Below the pieces are notes generated by a model that made no database searches, had not been told where the DNA came from, and was given only the letters and a program-made list of their open reading frames with translations. From Siderastrea radians (lineage: Eukaryota; Cnidaria; Anthozoa; Scleractinia; Rhizangiidae), in contig OZ024890.1 in the NCBI GenBank assembly GCA_964017195.1, forward strand, positions 21,392,201 to 21,456,200: a DNA stretch of 64,000 nt, read 5' to 3'. The translations under genes and the position numbers were made by a program. Below, piece by piece: positions 1 to 13,001 of this stretch. Each line of letters begins with the position of its first letter. The first letter of the stretch is position 1.

Positions 1-745
1 TTTAACTAAAAATTTGGCATGAACCTTCTTGATCAGTAGGAGTAAACTTCTAATGCCTCATTACAAGCAGTCAGAACAAGGAACATATTTTTACTTAGCA
101 TTTCAGTTGTGTACAACACCCTATTGTAGTAAACAATAGACAGCTGTGGATCTTCAACTATGTACATCACTAAATACAGACTAAAATTATTTTCTACTGT
201 ACAAATGACGAGGTCAGAACTACTGGAAACTGTCTGTTGTAGCATGAAAGAAAAACACAACTCATAAATTTTTTTGATTGTTCAAACATAACACTTTTAT
301 CCGAAGACTCAAAGAAAGAATTATACAGCTTGAAGATGGCACAAAAATACATGAAATCAAGGGAAATCGAGAAAACAGGATACAATAATTATTTATGGTC
401 TACACTCAAAAAGAGTGGAAAGACTTGCCAAGAAGCAAGAAATGATTGCGTGTTAAACTACAAAAATATAAAGCAATATAATTGTTATTTAACACTGGCA
501 AGGGTGGATTTATTTGTACCATTTGCATACACTTGTCGCATTTCCCTGTGAAGCAATTAAAGCCACCCAACCTTACAGTATGTATTTTCTTCGGCAAGTC
601 CCCAAGAAAATTGAAAAAAAAAAACTCTGTTACGTGAAATCATTCAGAATTAAAACTGAAAATTTATTATCATCATTTATCTTTGCCCCAATAACAGATG
701 TTTAAAGTCTGTCTGGTGTCCCAGCCTGCTAGCAGGCACATTTAA

Positions 746-949
746 CCCTTTAAGCCCCAATAGTGACAAGCATCTAATTTCTCCTTACAGTATCACTACT
801 CGATCAAACAAACAGGTCATGAGAATAAAGAAAATGATCACCAAACATGAATTGTCTTGATGTTTGCGCAAATTCTCCCAACTAGTACCACAAGAGATAT
901 ATGAAGAACACTAAGGCGAATATGAAAATTGAAATTGGGGGTTAAAGGG
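746..949. mobile_element. TTAA-flanked MITE, family P1 copy 1
   Basis: The ends are CCCTTTAAGCCCC and GGGGGTTAAAGGG. The left flank is TTAA and the right flank CTAA, one base decayed. TTAA target duplication with CCC-starting termini fits piggyBac-type MITEs. Other copies are at 40033, 46287, 50892 and 62786. Confidence 0.7.
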
Positions 950-1809
950 CTAACTGGTTTCACACGAGTCTCTTGGCGGCAGCATTTTCTTGCTGCAGAT
1001 ACTCACAGATAGCGCCTCCACAGCCAAGATCTCACAGGAATATGTACACAAGTAAGCCTGCCTCCTAGGAGGTTGCTGGTTTTTTGTGCGAGTGCTCTTG
1101 CCAGGGGCATTTTCTCGCTGTGCTCGCTCACAAATCACGAGTTCACAGCCAAGAGACTTGCACAAAAATCCAAACAAGTGAGCTTGCTTGCTGGCTACTG
1201 GAGTCCATATTTTTGAGTTTCTACTTTATGGAGCCTTTGGTCATAACTCTCTTAAGGAAAACAATGTCTCAAATAACAATTCGGTTTTTTTAATTCAGCT
1301 ACAAATAACAGTAAAATAAAATTAATAGTTCTGACCTCATGGTTTTTCAGGTTAACTTGAATCCTGTCACTTATACAAGAAAAAGTAAGGCATGTCTTAG
1401 TTTAGACACATCTTAAATAAGACAATAAGTGATTCAATAATCTGCATATCGAACAATATTACTTAGACAAGATTCTAAGCTGTTCTTAGCTGAGATGCCT
1501 CTTAAATAAGATGAAACGACTTTATACCAGTTGTTCAAGAACTTTGTATCTTATAGTTGTGAGCTGTGATATTGTGTGAAGTTAGAAATTCAGTTTACTT
1601 CTTATTTAAGACTTGTCTTACAGAAGATGTGACTTATTTCCTCTCATATATTTCATTTACTTCCATTTATGAACAGTTCACAGAAACAGAATCTGTAGTC
1701 TTAGGACATTGTACTAAAGTTGCCATGGTCACTTAAAACCTTACTGAGAATAAACCAGGTTTCACTATCAAGAAAACCGCAGGATAAAGTGTCCAGTAAA
1801 AATGGTTTA

Positions 1810-1810
<1 letters not shown>

Positions 1811-1845
<35 letters not shown>

Positions 1846-1873
1846 TAACAATAATAATAATAATAATAATAAA
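1811..1873 (+). repeat. (TAA)n microsatellite
   Basis: About 20 units of AAT/TAA with two small interruptions. Confidence 0.95.
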
Positions 1874-2672
1874 TTTCTATAGCCATCCAGTGCCAACCAG
1901 TGCAATTTCCAAACTTGTGCAAGGCATTTACCATGACACTCTTGAAGAAATGCAATAAATTACAGAAATATAAATTAACAGAAACCCTTGTTATTTACTG
2001 ATGCAAATCCTGCATGGCATGAAATTTTTGCAGGCATAAATTTGTTTCAATTTTGTCCCGATAGGCCAAAAACTGACCCTGGAAATCAAAAACAATAATT
2101 ATTGTTTACTCATTATGTAAATTTACCATCTGATGTTAATTATATCACTAACAACAAGCTTTGGAAGTGTGCAAACTGCAATGCGACTTATTCTATCTCA
2201 AAAAATGAGTTCGTAAAGAATCTGATCACTTACAGTAGAACTAAAATGCAGACGGCATACTTACTATATTAAAGTAAAATCTTTCCAGTAATATTAACCA
2301 ATCTGATTTGCCAAGATTTGATCCCATTATTGAATTAATAAACACCCCAAAATCACCCATTCAACGCATAAACCTCCTGCAAAAATGTACGCCATACATT
2401 TGCTCTACGTTTTGCCTCCTCTTTAACAGAAGGAATAAAGGAAAGTGTAGAAAACATTTTTATTGATTGAACCTGACAAGTCTCAAAAGTGCCATAGATA
2501 AAGATTGCAACAAAATGGAAAGTCAGTTACTCTGAGGAAAATGGCCAGTTGCCGGTGAAAATTTAGTACATAGATTAGACTAAATTACTTTTTTTTTCTA
2601 AAATTCATCAACGAGTTGCAACCATTGTGTTTCTTGAGTATTTTCTATATTAAAATATATTAGTCAGATTAA

Positions 2673-3175
2673 TGTGCCGATCAATTCGAACGTTCAACAC
2701 CCCCCCCCCCCCGGCAACCCCCCGGGCATTTGAACTTTTGAAGATTGGCTCGTTCAAATTCCCTCCCCTTGGGGCAAAAAAGCCGTTCAAATGCCCCACC
2801 AATTAGTACTGAACTACCGCTCCTCAAAGACAAATTTCTTCTTCAATCAAACACTTAACACGCCCTTCAGGGAGAGGTATGCCGTAATGACCCCTTCAAA
2901 CTTCTTTTAAAGACCCTTTTGAAAGAGTTATTCACTAACAAAGGCAAAAGTCTATCTTGTAAATCCGTCAATCCGTGCAAAAACCGAAAAAACTCACGGG
3001 CGCATTATGTCAGAACAAGAGATAAATCTGGTTCAAACTCCCCACCCTTCCAAGGCAACGTTCAAATTCCCCCCTCCCCGGGCACGATGCACAGTCAAAT
3101 GCCCGGGGTATGCCCGGGGTATGCCCGGGGGGGGGGGGGGGGGGGGGATGTTGAAGTTTCGAATTGATCGGCGCA
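2673..3175. mobile_element. Inverted-repeat element H1 copy 1, TAA target duplication
   Basis: The ends are TGTGCCGATCAATTCGAA and its near complement TTCGAATTGATCGGCGCA, with the repeat continuing into TTCAACA. TAA flanks both sides (2670-2672, 3176-3178). Subterminal C/G runs reach 14 C and over 20 G. A second copy lies at 55729-56166 with TTA flanks. A 3-bp TWA duplication fits PIF/Harbinger-type elements. No transposase is present. Confidence 0.75.
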
Positions 3176-4958
3176 TAATATCTACGTATGTAAACAGTAA
3201 TAATAAAAAGTAATATTAATTAAAGCAATACTGCTGCAAACAATAACTCAATAAAACCCCTTCTCCGGAAAGAGTGATGTGTCGCAAGTATTAATCTTTC
3301 AATGCAGAAAAGCTACAAATAGTCACTGACATCTGTTTGATCATTATAAGCTTATAAAATTAAATTATTTAATTGATCAATTAATAAATTAAGATCATCT
3401 CACTGAATAACTCAGCCTTGTGAACTGTAACCTTAATTTTGCTCTCACAACAAGTGCACATGAAACAATATTTTCTTGTTCAGTAGACAAAACATTTTTG
3501 TATCTGATTGATTTTAGAGAAAACCATGAAACAGTTTGAACTAGCTTTGCACACAAACAGCAACATTCTGACCCATGGTCAAGCCAAGTGTTGCAATATG
3601 TTCAATATCTGGTGGAAGATAATGTGGGAAATCACAATTTCAAGTGAATTCCAAGGATGTGTACATAAAACAAACACAGTGAAAACAACAGACTCCATGA
3701 TCATGCACACATGCTGTATGTCATGAACAAAACTTGAGATCATTTTTCAGCATTTTGACAAAGGCAAAATAAATTTGCCTTTGAGAATGAAAAATATTTC
3801 ATTCCACAAGTACTTTTAATTAAAGATTTTGCAAGTTGCAAATAATGTGGCCTATCTACTTGTATTTACTTGTCGTGTACTTCTCTATTGTGTTTAAGTG
3901 TCCACCTCCAACAAAGTGTAACCAAAGAAAAATGCAAACACCATGCCTGCAAGAGAGAAACGAATGTCTGTAAGCTCTATTTAATGTCTAACTTTTAAGT
4001 AAAAATAATAACAAATGGTTTTATGTATAAGATGTATTCCTGAGAAAGATAACTTCAGATAGGTGGATTTATTATATTTGTTTTGGAAGCAAGGGGGTAA
4101 GAGATTAATTTAAAGGTTAGCATTCTTTGAAAAGAGAAAGAGCATGCACAAACAGCTGCATACACCCTGCAGTATCAAAAGGAGACCATCATAAGCCAGA
4201 AGGTGATACACGCAAGACTAAGATACATTTATTTAACATAATATGACATCTTCATTTATAAAATTTGCATTTGCAGCAAGAGACTACGAAATGCCTTTTT
4301 AGATGCATTTCTTGTTCAGTCTTCTAATTCAGCTTAGAATGACATTCCACGATATACATGTAGTTTCAAATTTTGAGCCAGAATAAATTTATTGTTCTGT
4401 ATCACCAATCTCCAATCTCAAATTATGGGTATCCAAGTCATATTGAAATGATGACCTACTATGAATGTGTCTGGAAAACATTCCTATTAGATAAGTTAGG
4501 GTACTTCTTTCCTACCTGGGGTTGAAATGTTCATGGCAATACAGCATACAGTAACATACTTAACTTTTCTATGAAGCCCCCTCCCAGCCCCCTCTCAAAT
4601 AAGGCCCCCTCTCTAAAAAGCCCCCCACCCCACCTCCTTTTTTGGAGCAAAACAATTATTAAGCCCCCCCTCCCCCGCCTCTCCTCCCCTCTTTCCTTCA
4701 TGGCTACAAGAGTAAATCCAGAGGATTTTTACCATATCAGTAAAGGCACAAATTCACACACACATATTATTTAACTGATTATCTTAGTACAAACACCCCA
4801 CAAGGAAATCAGCTTGTAGTTGTTTGAGGCCAGCATTTTAAAATAAAAGTTGAATGTAGCTAGTATGTAATGTCCAATGTAAACTATGTATACAGTAGTC
4901 GCGAGCTTTGTGGGAAATTTTACTTGTACTACTCCAAAAGAATTGTAATTATGGTTGT

Positions 4959-5274
4959 GGGGGCGCGGTGGTGTAGTGGTTAGCGCGTTGGACTTCAGAT
5001 CTGAAGGTCGGTGGTTCGACACCCAGTCCCTGCCATCGTGTTGTTTCCTTAGACAAGATACTTTGCCCCACATTGTCTCTCTTCACCCAGGTGTATAAAT
5101 GGGGACCGGCGATATACTGCCGGGGGGATAACCCTGCGATGGACTAGCACCCCGTCCAGGGGGGAATAGCAATACTCTCAGTTGCTTCATGCTATGGAAA
5201 CCGGGATAAGCTCCAGCCATGTGGGCCTCCTTGGCCCAAGTGTGACTTTAATTTATCCTTTTATCCTTTTTTAA
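4959..5274 (+). repeat. tRNA-derived SINE
   Basis: The head folds like a tRNA: an A-box-like GTGGTGTAGTGGTTAGCGCG, an anticodon-arm-like GGACTTCAGATCTGAAGGTC, and a B-box GGTTCGACACC. The body includes ACCCAGGTGTATAAATGGGG and GCGATGGACTAGCACCCCGT, blocks shared by many marine-animal SINEs. The tail is an imperfect TTATCCTTT repeat. It is not a functional tRNA gene because the arms do not close cleanly. A degenerate relative lies at about 47870-48090. Confidence 0.75.
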
Positions 5275-5806
5275 TCACGAATATTAACATTTTTTTATTG
5301 TTCTTGGTACTGATAACCTTCCGTTATCCAGCGCATAAATATTAACAGAACAAAGCACACTATCCACTGGATAGTGATTTATCTGGTGGATAGAGTTATC
5401 TGTTCCTTGAACAGCCAGGGCCTGGCATTTTGCTAAAATAAAAAAGCCCCTCTCTCCATTAAGTCACCCAACAGACATGCCCGAAATACATAAGCCCCCA
5501 GGGGAGGGGGGGGGACTTAAAGGAGCTACGTCACGGATAACGCAACTTGAAAAAGCTGGCAAGTTTTTTCAAGTTTGTCATTCGTAATCCGTCTTAATCT
5601 CCCTCAGTCGTAACCATCCTTGTTTAGTTTTGGTTAATTATTACTTCTTTGGTGTTTTTCTAGCTTAGGAAACTATTATTTTGAGGTTCCGTCAATGAGA
5701 AAATAATTTCGTCAGTTCAGAAAAATGAATGAAAACGCCGTGACATAGTTCCTTTAATAGAGGTTTTATGTTACATAAAATAACATGCTAATTAAATTAC
5801 CTATTT

Positions 5807-8800
5807 TTAATTTGAAGGATGCTCTGGACATGATCTGTTCACCTGGAACCAATTATCAATACAACTGAAAACAAAACAAAACAAAAACATTGTTTAAACT
5901 TTAGGGTAGCAAACTAGTGTTCATGAGTGGTACAAGTGACTGATGGTATAAACAAAATCTTCGTAACATGTGCTAAAAAAAATTATTTCTAATGGGGCAT
6001 AAGAGACTTTCTTAAAGCCCTTCAATTCTCATAACAAGTAAGAATACCAACTGGCCGGAGGCAAACCATTTGGTTATATACAAGCATGACCGAGGAGTTG
6101 AACTCGGGTCTACTGAGAACAACTCCAGCCAGTGACCTGAGCAGGACTTGAATCCCGGGCGACTGGGTTGAAATCCAGTGCCCTAAACCACTCGGCCATG
6201 CTGCCTCTTTTACAACACAACTTATAGAAATGCATGCAATGGTAATGGACAGACTGAATACAGAACTAATTTTCTGAGTGGAGACATCTACTGTTTAAAA
6301 TGAACAGCTGGGTTTACCTAAGTTTTGCCAGTATTAGCTTTCTTTCTCAATTTTTTTTTGAATTTGTCTTGCCTTTTTTTTGCAAAAAAAAAATGTGCAT
6401 TGTCTTCTCTCACGACTGAAAAGGACTTAATTCTAGGTCAAGAAAAAAATTGTAAACCAAGAAAGCATACTCTACAGCAGACTGCAAGCAACAGTCATGT
6501 GGTTAGCATATTATATTTTTGAGAATCACCTCAGCTGCTTTTTGAAGAGTAGTCAGTAGCAAATTAAAAGTCAAAGGAGCTAATCATTTTTTCAATTCAG
6601 CCATATTTGAGACGTCTCGTACCTTTCCTGACATTTTGGGTACGATAAGCTACTAAATTAAATTGCGCTGTAAATGGTTTGAACCAAGAAGTCATATTTT
6701 AAGTCTGTTAAGTATGATTGTCCGAAATGTGTCGCCACAAACAGTCCTTCTCAGGACTACAATCACCAAGACATTCATACTTTTCATTACCGACTTATAA
6801 AATGAAATGTTTGACTGTTCATTGATGTCCAGTTACATGTAGTATATATAATATTACCTCTTGTGGTATATACACAAACATGGCAACCTTGCTATCGTAT
6901 CACCTGTGGAAAAATACATTTATGTATTCAATACGATTTCATATTGCTGTGGTGTTTTTTGTTCACATTGCTGCAGAGTTTTGATTAATGTGCTCTTGCA
7001 AGTCTTGGCCTGGTAAAATAAAAGGGATACAAAACAGCAAAATGAACCAAACCCTCTGGGGTGCAAATATTTTAACTTTCTTAATCACAAGAGCTTGAAA
7101 GGACTAAGAAATAAGGGTACATCTTTAGTTAACATAGCTTTTGACCAAACCCTACAAATATTAATTAATCAATATACACACAACTCCCCACACAAATTCA
7201 CTGAATATGACTTATTAGATAAGCCCATCACTTTTCAGCAATAACATCCAGCTTTCACAGACACCTTTTAAGTGGGAATATATTTTAATTCGTATATTTT
7301 CTCCCCCTGAATACTGAGTACATGCTTCTCACCTATACTCAAGTCTTCCAGACATATAACACATTCTCCATTGTCTTGTTTCAGTACATCCTCTGAAAGG
7401 AAACCATAATCAAATTTACCTCCCAAGATATTTCAACTTAGTCTGTTACAGTACCTATGTGTTCGTAGTGATTAGATTTTACACCCTTAATTTCCACTTT
7501 ATTCCAGTAAGTATCCTTCTAGCCCAGCTAACACCCTTGACTTGACGTTCTGCAGATTTTTACCCCACATCTACCCTGCCGTTACAGTTTACTCTATATT
7601 GCTATATAGACAAAGAGTGTCTTAGTGGAAAATAGACCACTCGTAAAGCTCATATGAAACTACATCCCGGACTCGAGTGGCATATTTTTCACATCCTCCC
7701 GGTAAAAAACAATATTTTACCCACTACCCTTGTTTGCAAAATATTGTTTTTACCGCTCAAAAATAAAATTCATGTCAGTAATAATTATAATGAATTTCAT
7801 GCCCCTGTGTAATATCCCCTATATAGTAAATTAACATCCGCCGACACTTCTAAGGGAAATGTGCAGTTCCACAAAATAAATTAACATACCCCACCCCGAA
7901 GAGGGTCCATGGAAATTCCGAGCAGGTGGGGGGGGGGGGGGGGGGGGGGGGGTAGGAAGTACAAAGCTAAACTGGAATTTCTGGAGAGGTTGGGGAAGAG
8001 GGCTTAAAACCAAAAAATAACATCTGTAGAGGGGGGAGATATGGTTTTATTCTGGTACCACACAATGAGTGTCTCTTCAGGATAGCAAATGGTCTGAGAT
8101 AGTACAGTAGTAAATTACTGTACAACAGCATCCGAGGAAAAGGGTGATAGCGAAAGATTTGAGAAAGCTCAATGGAGTTCACATTGGGTGATTCCAGAAA
8201 ATATCCATACCCTACCACGGGCGGCATCTTCATCTGGACCCCCCCTTGCCTTAGGAAATTCCAAAATGCTCAACCCCCCCTTGCCCTCGGAATTCCAAAC
8301 CGTTCTACCCCCCCATGCCTTCGGAATTCCATAATCATTCAAAACCCCCCTAGGAATTGCCGCTTTTTTCTTCCAACTGATTTGAAAAGCCCTCTCTATA
8401 TTCCAAACACCTTTATTAAACGGAAATTAATCCTTTCGCTCCCTCCGAAAGAAAAAACGTACATTCAACACAGGAAACAATCAACGTTGCGTAATGACAA
8501 ACAGCGGCCGACTGAGTGATATTTTACATTGTAACCTTCCACGGTAAACGTACACTGCTGATAATCCGTTAAACATTAGAAAACTCAAACGACTTTGAAG
8601 TCATTCCAACGCTTGGTCCAATGTTTAAACGTGCGTCTAAAATTTTTGGTGTCGAGGGTTGCCGTGAATAATTTGCGTGCCGAATGCGACGTAAAATTTT
8701 AACAACAAAGCTAAAATTTTCAGAATTGAATTTGGAAATTCATAATTGCGTTTGCCAGACTCAAACCTTCCGTTAAAAGCGAAACTGTTGAATGCAACCT

Positions 8801-11800
8801 ATTCTAAAAATCGAAGGTTATGATGTTAGGAAAAGAATTAGAGTAAAATAGCAAGCTTTTTTTCCTGCAATTATTTTTAGTTCAGTGAACGCAATTTGCA
8901 TACTGTACTGCGGCCTCAAATAAATAGCGGGAGAACAAATCAAACTTTTTCCCCACACTTTTTCCTTCGATTAAAATTAAAATAGTAAATGAAACTCACA
9001 TTGAAATTCAAAGTCAATGACAACTTTAAAAGAACAAAAATAGTGAATGTAGTCTGATCAAAAGCGCATCAAATTTGCATAACGCGTGAAATCTGACCTT
9101 TTCAATGAACGTCGCATGGTATGTAACGCAACAATTTCGCATGTGTCTCGATGATATCTGCTTTAATGTAGGGGCTGAAAACCCTTTGCTGTGATATACA
9201 GTATTGAATTCGAGCAAAACAATCGAAGAAAAGCCTCCGATCGCTTTTGTGACCGATCTACTGGCAAGTGAACAGCTTTCAGCCGTCATGTTAGCATAAA
9301 CATTTTATTGACCATGATCATTGAAATGTGTCTCCGGCGTGTTGATTGAGTTGAACGTGTCTTGTGCTTACGAGTGAATCATCGTCCTTAGATAAGTCGT
9401 TTTTGACGAGTTTTTCTTGAAGAGACTTAACTACAACAAACTGGAAGTTACTCTCCTGAAAACCCCCGTATGCCTTCGGAATTCCAGTCCAATGAACCCC
9501 CCCATGTCCTCGGAATTCCAGTCGACGTAACCCCCCCTCCCCTTCAGAATTCCAGTCGACGTAACCCCCCCTCCCCTTCGGAATTCCGAGATGCCGCCCG
9601 TGGTATGGGTATGGATATTTTCTGGAACCACCCATTAAAGGAAGTCTTCTTTACTTCCTTTTCAGTACGCTTCTCCTTAAACGATATGATTTATTTAAAA
9701 TAATCTCCTCGGTCACATCACATGACCGTCAAGTGTTTAGCACAAGGTTGTTCATTTGAGTCCCTATAATTAAAGATGATAACATCCAAATCAAACATAA
9801 CAATTTCGAGCATCCTAGTAGGATGATTACAAAGTGTGGGTTAGGAGTTGAACTTTAGACCACAAGGACTTGAACCCTGGACTCTCAGATAAACAAGTCC
9901 ACTATTAAACCACATCACCTCACCAAACCACTAATTCACACTCAAGCTTTTAAAACAAGGAAAAAATTTACAGTCGCTAAAAAATATTGATTATACAACA
10001 TAAGCGCCCAGCCTGTGCCAGACAATCAACATCCAGCAGAGGCCAAAGTAAATTCATTGCCTTAATTTTTCATCATTCTTAGCTTGAAGTGAATATCAAC
10101 AGTTACTATTTTTCTTTTTCAGGAAAACCTTATTAAGTAAGGAAAGTAAAAAAAAAATTTGAAGTACCTTAAAGATGGCAAGTTTGGGTTAAATACTTGC
10201 CAAGATTTCTATCAGCGACTGGGCAAATGCCATGCAATGAACATGTGCACTTACACAGCAATCATTAACACCCAATAATCCACAAAGGTCACCCCGATGT
10301 TAAATTGCATGTTTCCAGATGACAGCAACTCCCTACTTTATTAATATGTTCCATTTAATAAACAGCCTTACTGAACTGCAAAACACCTCCCTCCTTAACC
10401 ACTCATACAATATAAGGATGTTTTTCTGAGCAGTGGATCCAATTAATGCTACCCCAGAAAACTCAGTGTTTGTTCAGTAGTCATTTATCCCAGACATTAT
10501 TTTAGTAGACACCATAAATAGAAAAAGATGTGGGCTTATCAAACTGTCAAGTATGCCAACAAATTAAAGAAAGTACAGTAGACATCATTTACAAGTCATC
10601 TCAAATTTGTATTAGAGAAAGGTTGCCACCAAGTAATTATGCTAAACAGCATGTTTCTCTCTTGAGAGCATACTTTCCTGTTTTATTTTATCCATAAATA
10701 GAAACCAATTTCCCAACTAAGTGTGCCAAATTACACATATTTTTAAAGTCACTAAGACAAATGCAGTTCCTTTGGAATATCACCATCATTGACACTACTC
10801 CTTTGGAATATCATTATTGTTTATTGAACATAATGAGTCAAATTCATTGGCCTGTTTACAGCTAAATAACTTTACCTTCAACTTTATAAGGGATCAATAA
10901 CAGTCTTACATTTTATGCAGTAAAACATATACCCAGTACATAATAAAACATACAGCTATTTCAATTAACATTGTAGGGTTAAAAGCTTACATGACAAGAC
11001 TGAAAGGTAGTTTTGGTTGCTGCATGTCTAAGTTTTGTGATTGTTACTATAACAGCTTGAAAGAAAATACCACAAGCATTTACCTAAGTGTTTTGCTTAA
11101 GCAAGGAATTGCTTGTTCCCTTGCAGTCTCTTTGTGTAGGTTTCAAGCTTTGACCCAACAACATCAACTGAAACTGTTGTATGCAAACTACATGTACTTA
11201 AAATCTGCTCTGTATGAAGATTTGAATAATTTTGCTCTTTGTTTCCTCAGGCAAAACGTTATAATCTTTAGACATAATATTTTATCCAGAAGAGCATCTG
11301 GCCATCTTGGATAAAATAATTTCAACTTAGGTTTTCTACTTGTCTACTGTCAGTACTACTGGCTGAAAGGATGTTCAAAAATATCAAGACTCCATAATAG
11401 ATCTTCTTAAGCAGACTAAAAATAAAAATCCTGTTGACAACAATAGATGATGCTGTTCTTACACTTCAAATGCAATATCCATGTGGTCATGCAATCCAAT
11501 AATAATTCATCAGTTTTTGCCATCAACAATCAACAAGGGATTATGATGTTTGTAATCTAGATTGCATCAACCATGACAAAGTGTCAATTCCAAAGTCAAA
11601 GACAACTCAAACGATTTTAAACTTTGGGTCAACAGGCAATCAATAAGAGAATTTACTGGAATAAGAAGGTTAGAAACTTTACATTAATAAAAGTGAGAAG
11701 TGAATGCCATTGGTTAAAAATTATGTAAATGACGCAGAGAGGAATTAAAATTAGACGTCCCTTATTACCCCATGTCTGGTTACAACAAAAAGGAGCCTAA

Positions 11801-13001
11801 AAGTTAAACTATAGAAAGAAAACGAAACTTTCACCTTGTCACGATATGGTATTTGATAATCCCTGGAGTAAGATCAATTTTTTTCTGAGCGAGAACAACG
11901 GTGGTGACAAATCCAGTTCTGGAGAATTTTCAAGGAAACTTTAAACCAACTTGAAGAATACCAAAATTTTTGCTCAGAGCAGGAATATCATCCATCCCTG
12001 AGGAATTTGAAATAGGGACACTTCCTCCTTTTATATGCTGGCTGCAATCACATGGCTTTAACTAATGGCCATAACTGATCAAGCAGGCAAGAGGTATTAC
12101 AGCTTCTCCCTGACATAGTGATGTCAAAATCTGTCATCGAATTCAATAAAAATTTTCACATGTTCGAAAACCGATCTTCATTCGATCGGGTCTGGACGTA
12201 TCTTCATTAGAAAAAGATTTTCAATAGTTTCATACACTTAACTCCTTAACTCCAAAAAGCCACGTTGTTTAAATATCCACAAAAAATAAATAATAATAAT
12301 TGACGTGGACTATTGATAGTCCCGCCACAACCCGAAAACTTTTAGCTGCTGTACGTAAGCTGAAGATAGCAGATCCCTATGTTCGAAAATTTGAGAACTC
12401 AATTCACGCTGAATATAAGATCCAGCAAAGCAGAAGCGATAAAACACTTACCGTTATAAGAGATACGAGGCTTGGTTAGGCAAATTACCAAATGAAGTTC
12501 AATATCGTCTGTCAGAACTACTTTCGAACACACGGGGCATTTCACTCCTGGGTATAGAAACACGAAAGCGTCAGAGTGCCGTCAGGAAGAAAACGAAAGT
12601 TATAAGATTAAAAATCAAAGCAGACATGGCTTTCAAAGGGAGATCTTGATCGAAAAAGGCGACCAATCCCAATGAGAAAGGCAAATATAATTGATCTTAC
12701 CGTTTAGAAACGAAGTCGCGAATAAATGCGATGGCAGCGAATGCGCTCCCTGCAACGCGAGTACTCGCGGAGAAGGCGAATTATCCTCTGGCGATGAAGA
12801 TAAATCAGACTCCTGAAGCGAAGGCAAGTGGCCAGGAATGGCCAAAGATTGTCCCACGTTATTTAATGAACGAGTCCTTATTCTAGGCTCGAGCGCCACA
12901 ACTCTAGAACTCTCAGGTAAAGCGGCTGCTGCCATTGCGCCTCCATTGGCGACGTTCCGTGCGTTCGCTCGACCATTATGGTTTGACTGCTTTGCTCCCA
13001 T
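5807..13001 (-). CDS. ZNRF: ZNRF1/2-type E3 ubiquitin ligase, 5 coding exons, complete (186 aa)
   Basis: Exons rebuilt on the minus strand: 13001-12701, 12547-12452, 7392-7333, 6903-6858 and 5864-5807. All introns are GT-AG, phases agree, and the joined frame is 187 codons including TAA. The protein starts MGAKQS, an N-myristoylation signal typical of ZNRF proteins, followed by a variable Ala/Ser/Pro-rich region with SSPED and SLPSHLF. Next comes a zinc finger at residues 104-123 (C104, C107, H119, C123) and a C-terminal RING at 143-180 (CVIC, RLPCLCIYHK, CIDNWF, RSCP), ending at EHPSN. Vertebrate ZNRF1 and ZNRF2 share this order and are membrane-anchored ubiquitin ligases of endosomes, lysosomes and plasma membrane. 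Which vertebrate paralogue it matches cannot be said; it may precede their split. Intron 2 (7393-12451) carries a 1.45-kb transposon and a SINE remnant; intron 4 carries a SINE. The start is the only ATG giving the myristoylation motif. Confidence 0.95.
5978..6207 (-). repeat. tRNA-derived SINE (second family), minus strand, in ZNRF intron 4
   Basis: Reading the minus strand from 6207, GGCAGCATGGCCGAGTGGTT is an A box of the Leu/Ser type and GGGATTCAAGTCC a B box. A unique body follows to about 5978. The long body and the lack of tRNA termini separate it from a real tRNA gene. Confidence 0.65.
7927..7952 (+). repeat. Long poly-G run in ZNRF intron 2
   Basis: About 25 consecutive G. Such runs are prone to assembly length error. 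Confidence 0.9.
8186..9633. mobile_element. 1.45-kb inverted-repeat transposon Q1 copy 1
   Basis: It begins GGGTGATTCCAGAAAATATC and ends with the complement GATATTTTCTGGAACCACCC; the inverted repeats run about 45 bp. Just inside both ends lie imperfect ~33-bp tandem units containing CGGAATTCC and runs of C or G. ATT flanks both sides, a possible 3-bp duplication. The interior shares weak open frames with copy 2 but none resembles a transposase. It lies in ZNRF intron 2. Confidence 0.75.
9825..9940 (-). repeat. Degenerate tRNA-derived SINE fragment
   Basis: The minus strand reads GGTGATGTGGTTTAATAGTGG then GGGTTCAAGTCC. These are degenerate A- and B-box elements like those of the SINE at 5978-6207, with a body relic (AGTTCAACTCCT) also found in that copy. 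Confidence 0.5.

Larger units (their letters stand above)
1..5806. other. Gene-free region downstream of ZNRF, with repeats
   Basis: No coding exon was recognised. The ZNRF 3' UTR must lie in its upper part. Repeats found are a TTAA MITE (746-949), a (TAA)n microsatellite (1811-1873), a TAA-flanked inverted-repeat element (2673-3175), C-rich tracts near 4570-4690 and 5500-5520, a tRNA-derived SINE (4959-5274) and a palindromic stretch at 5300-5420. An imperfect repeat with alternating CTCACA/GCTTGC blocks lies at about 960-1200. The rest is AT-rich DNA with nothing seen. Confidence 0.6.

Noticed and set aside
4961..5036. A tRNA gene
   Set aside because: A and B boxes are present but the acceptor stem does not pair and a SINE body and tail follow directly, so it is a SINE head.
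10991..11314. A 107-codon plus-strand open frame in ZNRF intron 2
   Set aside because: AT-rich intronic sequence with no motif, no splice logic and no repeat-derived protein; consistent with chance.
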